Below, one piece after another: positions 11,001 through 22,282 of a stretch of DNA of 64,000 bases. The stretch's first letter is position 1, and each line of letters begins with the position of its first letter. Origin of the DNA: Neolentinus lepideus HHB14362 ss-1 (lineage: Eukaryota; Basidiomycota; Agaricomycetes; Gloeophyllales; Gloeophyllaceae); contig KV425568.1 in NCBI GenBank assembly GCA_001632425.1, positions 325,701-389,700 on the forward strand, read 5' to 3'. Both the position numbers and the translations under genes were made by a program. The notes beneath the pieces were generated by a model. That model was not told where the DNA came from and made no database searches. It saw only the letters and a program-made list of their open reading frames with translations.

Positions 11001-12689
11001 CTTCCCGCGCGTCATACATTTGTCCGAACATTCCGGTAAGAAAACGCTCCTGCGACCCACTGCTGCCCCGAATAAGTAAATCACTCGAGAGTTGGTGGAT
11101 GGTTGTCACGTCTGTTGAGCTGGATTCCCCGTGTCCTCGTAACCCTGCGAGCTTTCATGTTTCTACCTTCGCGGACTGCAGGGAAGTTCACGGTGCTGCG
11201 GGAAAGTGAACACTGAAGCTAGATTGCGCGAACATGATTATACCGTGGTGGTTAACGTTCATAGTCCAAGTTCATATCTGCTCTGTGTGCACGCGTCATA
11301 AGAGGAGTACTGGCGGCAGACGTGTAGAAAAGTCATAAAAATGGGGTGTCTATTGTACATAGATTACTATATGGGAAAGTTGTCATGGATTACTATATTA
11401 CCTTGCGACCAGCAAGGTTTCTCGCACTCCCGGATATCGAGCCAGATTTTTTGCTATTGTTTGCGTATGTTTGTCATCTGTGGCTCAGTATCGTCTCGAC
11501 TCTCGAAACTTCGCTCATATTCGACGCATGTAACGGACGCCTTTTACTCATAGTTTAGACGCACATCATGGATTCTGTTAGCATTGGTGTGTCCGTTTTG
11601 CCACAATGACATTGTCTGATGACCAGCCTTTGCAGCCTGTATCTCCTAAGCGGCTAAGCCAGATGTAAGTTCAGCTGGCCCCTGCTACCCGTGCCATAGC
11701 GTAAGTTCATGTTCTCATTTCAGGTTCACTGACCTGTTTCCTTTCAGCTTGCTCCTGGTACCTCTTTGCCGCATTTGAATCCGATGCAGTCCAACATATC
11801 ACAAAGGGGAGAATGGATATTTTGCCATATAGCTCTACACATTGATCGGGTTTAAAGCAAAGGTTTAATCAACTCCGTACCCCTGCCGTGGTACAGTGTA
11901 TCTTGCCCAGCGCCACGTCTGCTGGGCAGTGTATCGTGTACCGATCCACGCGTTAGTATGGCATATCCCGAGCTCAGTGTATCCATTGGTGTTCATTTCA
12001 CATCAGCAGGTGGCGAATGTGATTGACGAGTGTGTCGCTCACCCAGCAGGACCAAATAAAAACTGGAGGTAGGGCCTTTGTCAACCTCACCAGCTTTCGC
12101 TGCTGTCCTCCCAGGTAAGCAACAAGTGTCACTGCTCTTGGTAATACTCACCGACCAGCTTTCGCTGCTATCCTCACAGCGCTAGCACCGTTTCGAGCAC
12201 CTACCCGTTACTAGGCCTCCCTTCACCTTTAGTCTGTGCTTATGTGTGTAGTTTCCTACTTGTACTGCATTGTTTGTATGGTCCACGATGTGTTCTAAAT
12301 GCGATCTCAGGCCGCTCCGAGTGTCGGAGCAGTCGTGTTTCCGTAGTCATTATCTACTCGCGCCTTTCGCGGGGTAGAGGATGTTGGTTAATCTGCCCGC
12401 AGAGCAGTTATATAAGTATAAACACTTAACTTACAGTAACAAAATCATACCGGGTCGCAAGGTATATGCCCAGCGGCAGCCGGCGCTTCTCGAGTGGAAA
12501 AGTTGTTCGTATGGTCTCTGCACGAGTAGGTGTTACAGGGCAAAGGAATAATCTCAGCCATCGTCGGTGCCACGGCACCGGCAATCACCGGACCGACGCG
12601 TCGCGTCCCGCATTAGGTAAGCTGTTTTCTCTGTCCTGTTCTGCTCTCGATCGTTATTCCTCTCCTTGGGTTCTGAAGAAACCGCAGTC
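11000..12689. other. No recognisable gene; one imperfect duplication
   Basis: No coding signal is recognised. A roughly 28-bp imperfect direct repeat containing CCAGCTTTCGCTGCT occurs near 12089-12116 and 12155-12180. The last part is the 5' region of the DUF2461 gene. Confidence 0.4.
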
Positions 12690-14560
12690 ATGGCGGCGGC
12701 TGATAAGAAAGCGTCAGCCTCGAAGTCGAAGTCGAAGTATTTTGGTCAGGGAGAAGGAGAAGATGAACGACTCAGCTCGGGGACGCGGAGGTCGCCTAGG
12801 AAGAGTAAGGTCGTGGCTCGGCTGGATAGCGATGATCTGGATGGAGAGAGTGAGGGAGAGGGGAGGAAGCGGAAGCGGAAGGCGCCGGCGAAAAGAGGGC
12901 GCACGAAGAAGCAGGAGAGCGATTTCGAGGAGGAGGAGGCAGACGGCGTGCTGGATAGCGATAACCTGGACGAGGATTTTGACGAAGGCGCGAAGAAGGG
13001 GAGCGCGAAGAAGAAACTGCCCGGCTCGCCCAAGAAACGCAGTAGAGTCGCGACGGGCGGTGAAGAGAGCGAGTTGGAGCTCGCGGAGGGCCAGGAGGTC
13101 GTCGGGGCGGTGGTGAAGGCGCCTGCGACCGGACGAGGTGGGTAGCCTTGCGAGGCGTGCCTGGGGTTCTCGTCGGCTGATTGGGGGGTAGTGCCGCCGG
13201 GACAGATATCGAGGAATACGCTGCGCTTCTTGGGCGAGCTGGGGAAGCCCGAGTGTAACGACCGGCAGTGGTGAGCCTCTGTTGTGCTGTCGCTGCGTGC
13301 CCGGCTGATCGCGCGCAGGTTCAAGTTGCACGGTGCGTGGTCTTGTGCTTGCTGCGGACTGTGGTTGACGCGGGTGCGCAGAGCCCGTGTACCGCCTTGC
13401 AGAGAAGGAGTTCAAGGACTTTGTGGAGGCGTTTACGGACGTGCTGGTCGAGTGCGACGCGCAGATACCGCCGCTCCCGCCGAAAGACGTGATGCACCGG
13501 ATTTATCGCGACGTGAGTGTGTCCCCCGAGTTTGTTTGTCTGTCTGCCCTTCTCCTTCTCTTATGGTGGGTGCGGGGCAGATGCGGTTCAGCAACGACAA
13601 GACGCCGTACAAGACGGGGTTCTCGGCGAGCTTCTCGAGGAGCGGGCGGAAGGGGATCTTTGCGCATTGTGAGGCGTTCCCTGGCTTGGATGTTGAGACT
13701 CGGCAATTGATGTTGTTGTTGTGCACTTCCTCTTAGATCATGTGTGAGTTACCTATGACACGTCTTTGAGACATCAAATGCTGATAAAGCGATCTGCGTG
13801 ATAGGCTAGGTGCGTCCGTGATGAAGCATAGTGAGGCGGCTGACGGTAATATTGTGATCTAGTGAAACCTGGGGGTGAGAGCCTCATCGCAGCCGGCGCG
13901 TGGTGTCCCGGGAAGAACGAGCTGCAAACAATCCGGTATGTCCCACCCCACCCCACCACCAACTGCTCACTCAAATGAAATGCAGAAATAACATCCTTCG
14001 GAGCCCCGCACGGCTACGCAAGATTCTCTCTCACCCCGAGTTCGTCAAGCTCTTCGGGGAGCCGAAACCCCATCCCAAGGGCTACCGGCAGAGCGTGTTC
14101 GGGTTCGAGGATGAGCTGAAGACGGCGCCGAAGGGCGTGGATAAGGAGCACAAGTACGTCCGTCCCCCGTTTGGTGTCGTGGTGGCGATTTAAAGGCGCG
14201 AATGGGGTGTTAGGGATATCGATTTGTTGAAGCTGCGGACGTTTTCGGTGGTTCACAGGTGCGTTGTTATTGTTTTGGGAGAGATGGGGCGGCTGAGCGT
14301 GTGGTGAGTAGGTTTTCGGATGATGAAGTGCTTGACCCAGGGTGGAAGGAGGAGCTGGGGAGGATTGTTGGGATTGCGAGACCGTTTGTGCATTGGTGCG
14401 TTCATCGAGTTGCGTTCGCGTTTCAGCTGGGCTGAGTGATACTAGTTTGAATGATATGATGACAATTCCGGGCGATGACGAGGATAGTTCGGACCATGAC
14501 GGGGATGGCGAGAATGGAGGTGATGGGGATGAGGAGACCTCGGCACTATCAGAGGAGTAA
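12690..14560 (+). CDS. DUF2461-family protein with acidic/basic N-terminal tail
   Basis: The ATG at 12690 opens a low-complexity Lys/Ser/Glu-rich tail of about 150 residues with nuclear-localisation-like clusters (KRKRKAPAKR). The DUF2461 domain follows: TLRFLGELGK, WFKLHEPVYRLAEKEF, IYRDMRFSNDKTPYKTGF, KPGGESLIAAGAW, and a run ending FSVVHRF. The C-terminal tail is Asp/Glu-rich and ends at TAA 14558-14560. The function of the family is unknown, and the tail suggests a nuclear protein. At least eight introns are needed. Between FAH and KPGG the best model uses two successive micro-exons (13737-13743, 7 nt; 13805-13809, 5 nt) that add YHVLV and restore the usual YYv-x-l-PGG segment. Skipping both also stays in frame but loses that segment. 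Confidence 0.82.
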
Positions 14561-14888
14561 GATCTACGTGGTTGAGCAGTTCTTGGTTGCTTCGATGTTG
14601 TAGTTATAGTTGATTCCTTTTGCATTCTAATTATTGGATACTATCCGTCGGTATGCTCGCTTGGAATTTGGTATACTCTCGGAGGAGTTTCATCAAAGAG
14701 GCGGATGCGCAGAAGGGGCGAGGAGCAGGATGCACGATATGTACGAGTGAAGTGCCGAGCAGAACACGGTCATACACGCCAGGGACTCGCTACAGCCGTT
14801 TCTCACTTTGATGCTCATGCATAACCCTCATGTAGATGTCATTGTAGGAGAGAGAGACAGGATGTATTGCATCGAGCAGAGATGACGT

Positions 14889-15363
14889 CTACGAATCAGC
14901 CTCCTTCTTGTCCCGATATTGCTTTGCCCACTGCAGAATGAAGTATGAGATAAAAATCGCTCTTCTAGTAGAATACGATGCTCACCAACATAGAGGGTAT
15001 GGGTTTCGTAGGCTCAATATATCTCCACTGTGAGAAGAATGACATGTCAGAATCCCCGCAATGTGAGCAACCACACAGACGCACCTCCTTCTCAGCGCTG
15101 ACCTGCCAGACACCATACGTGACAGCAAGGATTCCCGCGAATGCAATAGCAGTATTGGCTTTCCAGTTCGATGGACGCGTCCACCAACCGCCTGTCGATT
15201 CCAAGTCAAGTGATCAGATCGTCTTTTCTTCGTTGACGGAGTGGGATGAACGTACCGGCTGGCGACCAGACCTCTTTGGGGTAGGGATATCTACCACCTC
15301 CTCCCTGTATGATCCATGTTAGTTGACCGGGTAAAGGTGGCGTAGAGCGAGATAACCGACCAT
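14889..15363 (-). CDS. Small conserved one-helix membrane protein (80 aa)
   Basis: The reconstructed exon chain has five coding pieces and encodes about 80 aa. The ATG at 15363-15361 is immediately followed by an intron (GTCGGT donor; CTAAC branch-like site; ACAG acceptor). The exons then read GGGGRYPYPKEVWSPAG, GWWTRPSNWKANTAIAFAG plus a helix (ILAVTYGVW), VSAEKEWRYIEPTKPIPSML, and WAKQYRDKKEADS to TAG at 14889-14891. One hydrophobic helix lies in the middle. Proteins with this PxxVWSPxGGWW and SAEKE layout occur in fungi as short conserved proteins, perhaps mitochondrial, but I cannot name the family with confidence. The four phase-compatible junctions are strong evidence that it is real. 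The first, split-start junction is the weakest. Confidence 0.75.
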
Positions 15364-16846
15364 AGTATTCCAGCGTAAGTTGTCGTTTACTTCGCAGTTT
15401 CGCCCGTAATCGGACAATACGTTCGCTTATGTAATAATAGCGTGCTTCCCTTGGACTGTCCAATCAGGGTGCGGGAAAGGCTCAACATTGTTGGTATAAA
15501 TAGGTATAAATCCAGCGATGGTGCACGCCAGTATACGCTGTTATATAGGAACTGACTGCTACACTATTCTGGAATATATTTAAATGCTAGTATAGCAGAG
15601 ACATGCCACATCGAGCTCTCCAAGCAACTGAGGCAGTCTGTCACGTACGAACGCCGGCCCCACCAGCCCAAGATTCTGACCTCGTCGGAATCATCCAGAG
15701 CACCTTCGGGCATGAACCAAAGAGTCGGTTTTCGACGGAAGGCGCAAGGCTCTAAGCTCCGATGCTAATACAAACACCTGGCCGGGAGATGCTCCAAGCG
15801 ACTGTGCACAACTTGTGCATGTCCCCATAGACTTCTTTTTTTTTTTTTATGGGACGTTGGCTTTGCCGATGGTTCCGTCAGCCTGCCCATAGACTTCTTC
15901 TCTCGGAATGCAGAGACCCATGGTCGACGGCGTGACGAACAGCTGCAGCGAGCTTCAGGTTCATCTCCAGTTTGGGACAAATTTCGACGGTTTCCATGCA
16001 TTTGAAAAGACGAGTGATCAAAAGTGGACCGCCGTCCAGTCCTCACATAAAAGAGACACGCTACCAGGAAGTTGAAACGGCTAGATCATCTTGGAAACAA
16101 ATGAGTATTAGTCAAGTGACACGGAATGGACTTGTACCCCTTAAGTCCGGCGATTCCTCTCATCCATCCGATAGCAGAGACTACTTGGGGTCACGAATGG
16201 GCCTCACCATTCTAGGTGTATTCAGTCAACAAATGTGTTCCATAGTTTGAACATCCTGCGGAAATGTAGCGTTAACTCTCAGTCTGATAGGGTATATGAT
16301 TGATTGGGTTGAATGTAGGCCAATTCAGGCCAATCAATTTGAGTCCTTAAGAATAAAAGCGTTCTCTTGGTATGCAAGCTGTCTGAAGGTCACCAGATCC
16401 TCTTTAAGATATCCGAACAGCCTGATCTCCGACGATATGTTCCGAGGTAGTTGGCGGATACGTGCTTCAAACAATCCGGAGAATACATGTGTAGTGAACC
16501 TCGAGAACGATCTGTCGATGCGAGGATTGCCCGGAGAAGTCGTACAGGTCAGGATAGCTTTTTTTCTCGATTGGAGAGATGGCAATGTGATTGTCTCTGT
16601 CAGATAAGCCACGAACTATTTAGAAGCTTCTCTGCGGGCAGCCTCTGTGAAATGCGTTTACCACCAGCGACTCGGAATATTCTCAGGCTGACCTGGCTGG
16701 CATTGTGCATCAACCATATTAATATAGCACAAGATGCGGTCTTGTCAAGCAGAATAGTGAAAAGCAAGAGAGCTTGGCTGCAGCAACGACTCCCGAGTCA
16801 TAGACTCCGTTCCAGGACCTGAAGTAGGCGGAGCTTCAAAAGTGAC
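15364..16846. other. Gene-poor interval between the small membrane protein and PEX3
   Basis: No protein motif is recognised on either strand. The interval contains a short poly(T)-bearing insertion flanked by direct repeats (separate entry) and short unsupported frames. Confidence 0.45.
15824..15899 (-). mobile_element. Tiny retroposed insertion with poly(A) and target-site duplication
   Basis: CCCATAGACTTCTT occurs at 15824-15837 and again at 15886-15899. Between the copies are a 13-T run (15836-15848) and about 37 nt of unique sequence. On the minus strand this reads as direct repeat, short insert, poly(A), direct repeat, which is the signature of target-primed retroposition. It could also be a chance microduplication beside a homopolymer. 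Confidence 0.4.
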
Positions 16847-17053
16847 TACATCAGGAAAATGTCATCCGGGCTTAGCGGTCTTTCCCGGTCTTTTTCGGTC
16901 TTAGGACACCTTATTTAAGAGAAATTAAGCCAAGTCCCGGCGCCTAAAGCGCCGAAAGGTGGCCAAAGATGCCCGAAAGTCCGTTTAAGACACCTTTAAG
17001 TCCCCTAAGGAAATTTAAGCCAAGTCCCTTCGGCCTGACATTTTCCTAATGTA
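16847..17053. mobile_element. MITE with 16-bp terminal inverted repeats and TA target site
   Basis: The left end reads TA then CATCAGGAAAATGTCA (16849-16864). The right end, reverse-complemented, reads CATTAGGAAAATGTCA, ending at 17051 and followed by TA. The ends match at 15 of 16 positions. The 203-bp interior has no coding capacity. It contains two copies of an AAGCCAAGTCCC block and a small palindrome (GGCGC, CTAAA, GCGCC). A TA duplication and short inverted ends are typical of non-autonomous Tc1/mariner-type elements. It lies about 115 nt upstream of the PEX3 start codon. Confidence 0.75.
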
Positions 17054-17166
17054 CTATCCCAGTGAAGGCTAATTACGAGCCTAATGGGTTACTACTCCCT
17101 TGATCGCGCGTGTATTTCCCCCGCGTCCGAAGTACCGGGCTATGCAGCAGCGACTCTCCGTCCGCA

Positions 17167-19033
17167 ATGCTCGAGTCAACCAGAAAGTACATATACGACC
17201 GCCGAAGGGGCCTCACGAAAGCTGCTGGATACGCCGGGGGACTGTATCTACTCAGCCAGTATGTTACCGCGCGCATCGAGGTGTTTAGGGATAAGATCAA
17301 GCAGGAGCGGGCGGCTCGAGAGAAGTGAGTGGTCTGTGACTTCAAATTGAGTTTATTCTAATTTATGTAGCCTACGTCGCCGCTTTGAGCAGAACCAGGA
17401 CGATATAAATTTTATGGTCATGACGCTGGTACCGACGCTGGGCAAGCACATTCTTCAGGACATGGATGTAGAAGCTCTGACGTACGAGCTGCAAGCCAAG
17501 TCTAAACTCTCGAAAGGTCGAGCTGAGCGGGAGTCACTAGTCCAGTCAATATTGTCCAGCGGTGAACTTGTGCAGGAGCACGATGCTCGCTCTGACATGG
17601 GCTCGGCGTCGATCATATCCCACAATGACAATATGACTGGTTCGTCGAATAGCTGGGTAGACGAATTCACTGTTCAGTCAGGACCAATTCTACCTCGTGC
17701 AACGTCGGATGTAGTGGGCAGCGTGCCGGAGGAATCACATGTGGGCGCGGACCTGTCAGACTCAATGCTCACCACGAGTTCTGCCCCGAGCGTCACTACA
17801 GAGTCTGGGACTGTGAGATATTCCTTTGTCACTTGTTAATTGCACTTCACTCAGATTACAATACAGTCAGAGCCACCGAGCTCGGAAGGAGAGTCATCGA
17901 CATCAAGTACGCGGAGTAAAGCAGAACTATGGAAGGAGATCAAAATGCTTGGTATGCCCTTGTTTAATTTTTCGTACATGTTCATGACGTTCTCCCAGCT
18001 TTTACGCGTACTATGACCATCCTCTATTCGTTCACCTTCCTCACCCTTTTCACCCAGCTCCAGCTAACCATCCTCGGCCGCCACAAATACGTTCAGTCAG
18101 TCTTCCAACAGGAACGCGACGAGCGGATGCGGGAGAGTCTGCTCGACCAGGTGTCGATATTCTCGTTGTTCTGGGAACCCCCAGATAATGATGACGACGA
18201 GGAGATGGAGGAGACGGTGAGCAAGGAGACGGAGCGGAAGTTCTTGACTCTGAGTTGGTGGATGCTGCACGTGGGGTGGAAGGACGTCGGGGAGCGGGTG
18301 AAGAGAGGTGTGGAGGAGGTGTTTGAAGAGTGAGCCGCGGACTTGCCTAATTTTGGGCTATATGGTTGACCACCACTGATCTGCAGGGTCTCTTTGAAGA
18401 GCAAGCTAAACGTCACGGACCTGCACCGGTTAATAGGCGACGTCCGCCGTAGGGTAGAGCATGAAGTTACCTTCGAGGGTACAGAAAGACGTATAAAGTA
18501 AACCTCTCTCCTACATGACGTATGTCTCATTTACCCCAGCTCCTTCCCCATCACAGCTTCCTCTCTACCCTCATACCCCCAACCTCCGAGACCCTGCAAC
18601 ACGTCCTCCAGAAAGGCGGGGCTGCTCCGTCTTCGCCACATCCGTACCCCTACAGCAATCCCGACCCTGAATTCACCTCGCTCCTCTCCGAAACGCGCAA
18701 CCTCCTCACGTCGTCGGACTTTGCATATGTGCTGGAGACGTGCTTGGATAAGGCCACCGACCTATTATTTGACGGCTTGAAAAGGAACGTCTTCGTGGAG
18801 AGCGGGAGTGAGGATGATGATGTTAGGATTAGGCTTGCGGGATTATTGCCTGGGCTGGCAAGATGGAGTAAGCTGGCGGTGGTGGGGATGCCAAATGAGT
18901 TGGTAGATGTGCGTAATGCCCGCTTGATTGTCATTCATCGGAACTGACAGCAGTATAGGGTCTGCTGGGACTACGGGAAGCTAGGGCGTTAAGCGCGATT
19001 GTCTTTTCGAAGTTCGAGGATCGATTTCGGTGA
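17167..19033 (+). CDS. PEX3: Peroxin-3 (peroxisomal membrane biogenesis factor)
   Basis: The ATG at 17167 begins MLESTRKYIYDRRRGLTKAA, followed by a hydrophobic anchor (GYAGGLYLLSQYV) and the basic ARIEVFRDKIKQER stretch, as in Pex3 proteins. Later exons give LRRRFEQNQDDINFMVMTLV, an acidic Ser-rich loop, and TILYSFTFLTLFTQLQLTIL. Further conserved segments are LSWWMLHVGWKDV, FLSTLIPPTSETLQHVL and ARWSKLAVVGMPNELVD. The chain ends SAIVFSKFEDRFR with TGA at 19031-19033. Pex3 sits in the peroxisomal or ER membrane and docks Pex19 to insert peroxisomal membrane proteins. Six or so introns are needed. The acceptor before FLSTL is best placed at CACAG near 18559, because the earlier CCCCAG breaks the frame. 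A MITE occupies the proximal promoter. Confidence 0.92.
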
Positions 19034-20614
19034 TGTTGTATCTTGTTTTGTCGCATTTACTCATATACCCGCTATTATCATTATTATTGAGCACATCTCA
19101 TCAATGTCCGTACATGCTGCACTCACTCCGTCATACTCGGAACATACATCGGAACCAGGACGTGTCGAAGTTTCCACCCATATAGGAAGCGCATCTGGTC
19201 TCGGGCCGGAAGATGAAAAGTCCGTGTCCGTGAATGAGAGAAGAGCTTGCAGGATACTAATGCAAATAGACCATTCAAAGAACTTGGCCAGCATGCTATT
19301 CAGTTGTGACTGTCCTTCCGCACCTAACGGACTGCTTCCCCATAGAAGGAAGACAGAGACTGTCCCATCCTTGGACCAGATGTGATTGTATGGGACACGA
19401 GACCGGGGCCGAATATACCAATGTTGCGCGATGCTCGACACCGCGAACGAAACTCGGTTCTTAGTTTCTATATGTCTCGGAGGTAAGTGGACGCCGTGAT
19501 GAAGTTTTTGCAAATTGAAGAGGCCCGTGTCCTCAAACTTCGAGTTACCAGACAAGGATGAGACCAAGTGAGAGCCAGCCAGAATTCTTCCATGGTCTTA
19601 GGTGCCTTAATAGCTCGCAGTTTTCGCATTCCGACTCGACACAGCGAGGAGGGTGCACTCATATTTTTTGTTCAAATCGATGGTCGCAGTCACTTGTCTA
19701 CGACCATAAGAAGAGTACCGAAAATGTCCTACGCAGCTTCTTGTGCCTTCACGATATTGGCACTTGCGTAGGCTTGCGCCATATACTGTCGCAGGTATCG
19801 AGCGACGAGCACGGTACTCGGATTCAACATTGTGCCCTCCCCCTCATTTCTATTTCCCCCTACAGCACCTCGGCGAACCCCCACATAAGGAATCTGCCCA
19901 GCAGCTGCCCCCTTTACCTAACTCTATCAGTTCATGGAAGGCACTGTGAATGGTGTTACGTGGGATCCGGACAGATCGTTATTATATAACCAGTTCTTTA
20001 GGAATGCATTCTTTTATATTCTATGTGGCTTATCTCTCTTTATGTCCAGACCGTTTGTGCCACAGAGATTGCTCTACAGTACAAGCAGAATGTATCTATT
20101 TTATTCTCTACTGCAATTGACTCCTGCTCCACTATACTCTTGTGCGCTATTGAATAGATGGTTCTTCGGTTATCTCCGGTGCGCCAATAGAGGGAACTTT
20201 CGTCTATACAGCCATCGCAGTGTCTGCCCTTCGGACTGTCAGTCCACAGCTTCTGAGCTGTATCGTGTTTCTTCCATACAACAAGCAACAGCGGCCGTGG
20301 TGTATCGGAGGAGCGGGAATCGATTGCATTGGATGCTAACATTATCACCACTTACGTTAAAGCCGTGGACGATCAATCCTTTCCGAGTATGGCTATTTAT
20401 CTTGGACAGTGATGTCACCAACTAACGGTACGTGAACGCCAGAGCACTTTGTATGAAATGATGCTGAGTCTTCCTCAGCCGGGATATGCTTGTACCTCCA
20501 CCTCATGTTTCCTCGAGGCTGATGCACGAGGCCAGGCAATGGTTTAAGAGAGAGCTAGGTTATTTGGTTGGGAGGCAGGCTCTCGAGTCCCTCGTCTCCA
20601 CCACCGCCAACTAG
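19034..20614. other. No recognisable gene
   Basis: Several frames of 100-170 codons exist but lack motifs. Some, such as the minus frame ending near 19567, do not begin with ATG, and none has coherent splice partners. Confidence 0.45.
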
Positions 20615-21932
20615 ATGAAAGGAATCTTTCAAATCCTGATTTTGCTTATTGGAGCCTGCTTCGCACAGTATGCGATTATGGATAACGACTGGGGTTCAAC
20701 GGCTTTCATACCATTTCTTATGACGCTGGATGCTGGTGTCGAGATTTTGGCCCTTACCTCCTGTGCGTTTATCGTCCTCTTTTATTTCTTGTCATGCAGC
20801 TCAATTACCATAGGTACTGCCAATACTTGGCAGCCGCAGGTTACGCTGCATGCCCTAGCACTTCTGGAACTGGGAAACCTGAGTTGCATTCCGGTCGTAC
20901 CGGGTGCGACGTTCCCGCTCCTGCAAACTACAGAACGTTTCCAAGCATGGGAGGCCGTCCATGGGTCCCTTGTTTGGCAAGGCGCTTTCGCGCCCCCGAA
21001 TTACACCGCTGAAGCGGAGGGCGCGGACCCTACCGGTGGCGATCCTAATCGTATTGTCCGTTCCGCGTTTGTGGAAGGATATCCGACTACACAGCCTCGT
21101 AATTCGACGACGGCAGCAAATTTTATGGTGGAGATGGTCAGGAGACATCCGGGGCAAGTTAGTATATATACAGCGGGGGCATTAACGAATGTGGCACTGG
21201 CGGTAAGATCGGATCCAACATTTGCTAGACATGCGAAGGAGTTGGTGATTATGGGTGGATATGTCGATGTGAATATGCTACAAGCCACTGGAAGCCTGCT
21301 CTTGCAGGATCTCAACTCAGATGTGAGTGGGGCATTGTCAGCGGTGGATCACTCAATAGCTAAGCTGCCCTAGATCAACTTGATGGTCGATCCCGAGGCG
21401 GCTAATATCGCGCTCACCGCTGACTTCCCGTCCATTACAATTGCGGGTAACGTCGCCAATCAAGTCATGTCTACTCAAGACTTCCTGGACGAGATCGCTA
21501 GAGTGCATAATCCCTACACTAATCTCACCCACAAGTATTATGTGAGTTGTTGATTCTTAATGAAGTACGTTCATGTTTAACAATTACACATTCCTAGGGC
21601 ACCGAATTCCCCTTCTGGGATGAAACTGCTGCAGCTTTGATGATTGATCCCACCATCAGCTTGAATTCCACGAATGGTTGGCTTATGCTACACCTTATCA
21701 CCTGCCAAAACTGACTGGACTTTGACCAGTTTATGTATCAGTCGATACTGCGTACGGAAGTCCCAGTTACGGGAATATTCACGTGTATCAACATGTGTTA
21801 GCTCCTCCTAATACTCGGAGCGTCAAATATGTCTTCAAGATCGACGCGGACAGGTTGAAGGCTATGATTCTGCACGCAGTACAACATCCGCCTCAGGTCT
21901 GTGTCTCGCGAAACGAATCGCAAATTCGGTAG
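20615..21932 (+). CDS. Secreted nucleoside hydrolase-like protein, copy 1
   Basis: The ATG at 20615 starts a signal peptide (MKGIFQILILLIGACFAQ). The mature chain begins YAIMDNDWGSTAFIPFLMTL, in the place of the DTDPGxDDA metal motif of inosine-uridine nucleoside hydrolases. Later segments fit the family: NTWQPQVTLHALALLELG, VVPGATFPLLQT, VSIYTAGALTNVALAV, ELVIMGGYVD, TIAGNVANQVMST and EFPFWDETAAALMIDP. Introns follow a phase-1 TGT Cys codon near 20762, lie near 21319-21374 and 21542-21598, and one follows the NSTN segment. Compared with copy 2 the stop after PPQVC has been lost and the chain runs nine residues further to TAG at 21930-21932. The likely role is hydrolysis of extracellular nucleosides, but the altered metal site leaves the substrate open. 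Confidence 0.82.
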
Positions 21933-22282
21933 AGTCAACGTGAGTACTATCCCAGTCGTGCCATGCATGTACTTACTACTGTCTAGGCTTTCCAATGTGA
22001 TCAGTGCAAGTAGTCATGTTTGCCCATGTCGATGCCATATAGGAGGTACAATTAGAATGTATTATAGTTTCGGGCCGGTCTGTGCCTATCACCAATCAAT
22101 ATACGGGCTCCCGTTCTATTCTTGTGAATGATCGCAAGCACTACACCAGATCATTATCTTCCGATAATGTACCGTCACAATCCCCCGGCAGGTAGCATGA
22201 CCTCGTCCATAGGTATATATTCCGCTGGCTACCACCCAGAGGACGTGCACAGCGTCGCTGCTTTACTGATTTGATAAATACA

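Noticed and set aside
19061..19567. 168-codon minus-strand frame
   Set aside because: Its first codon is TTG rather than ATG and no matching exon was found.
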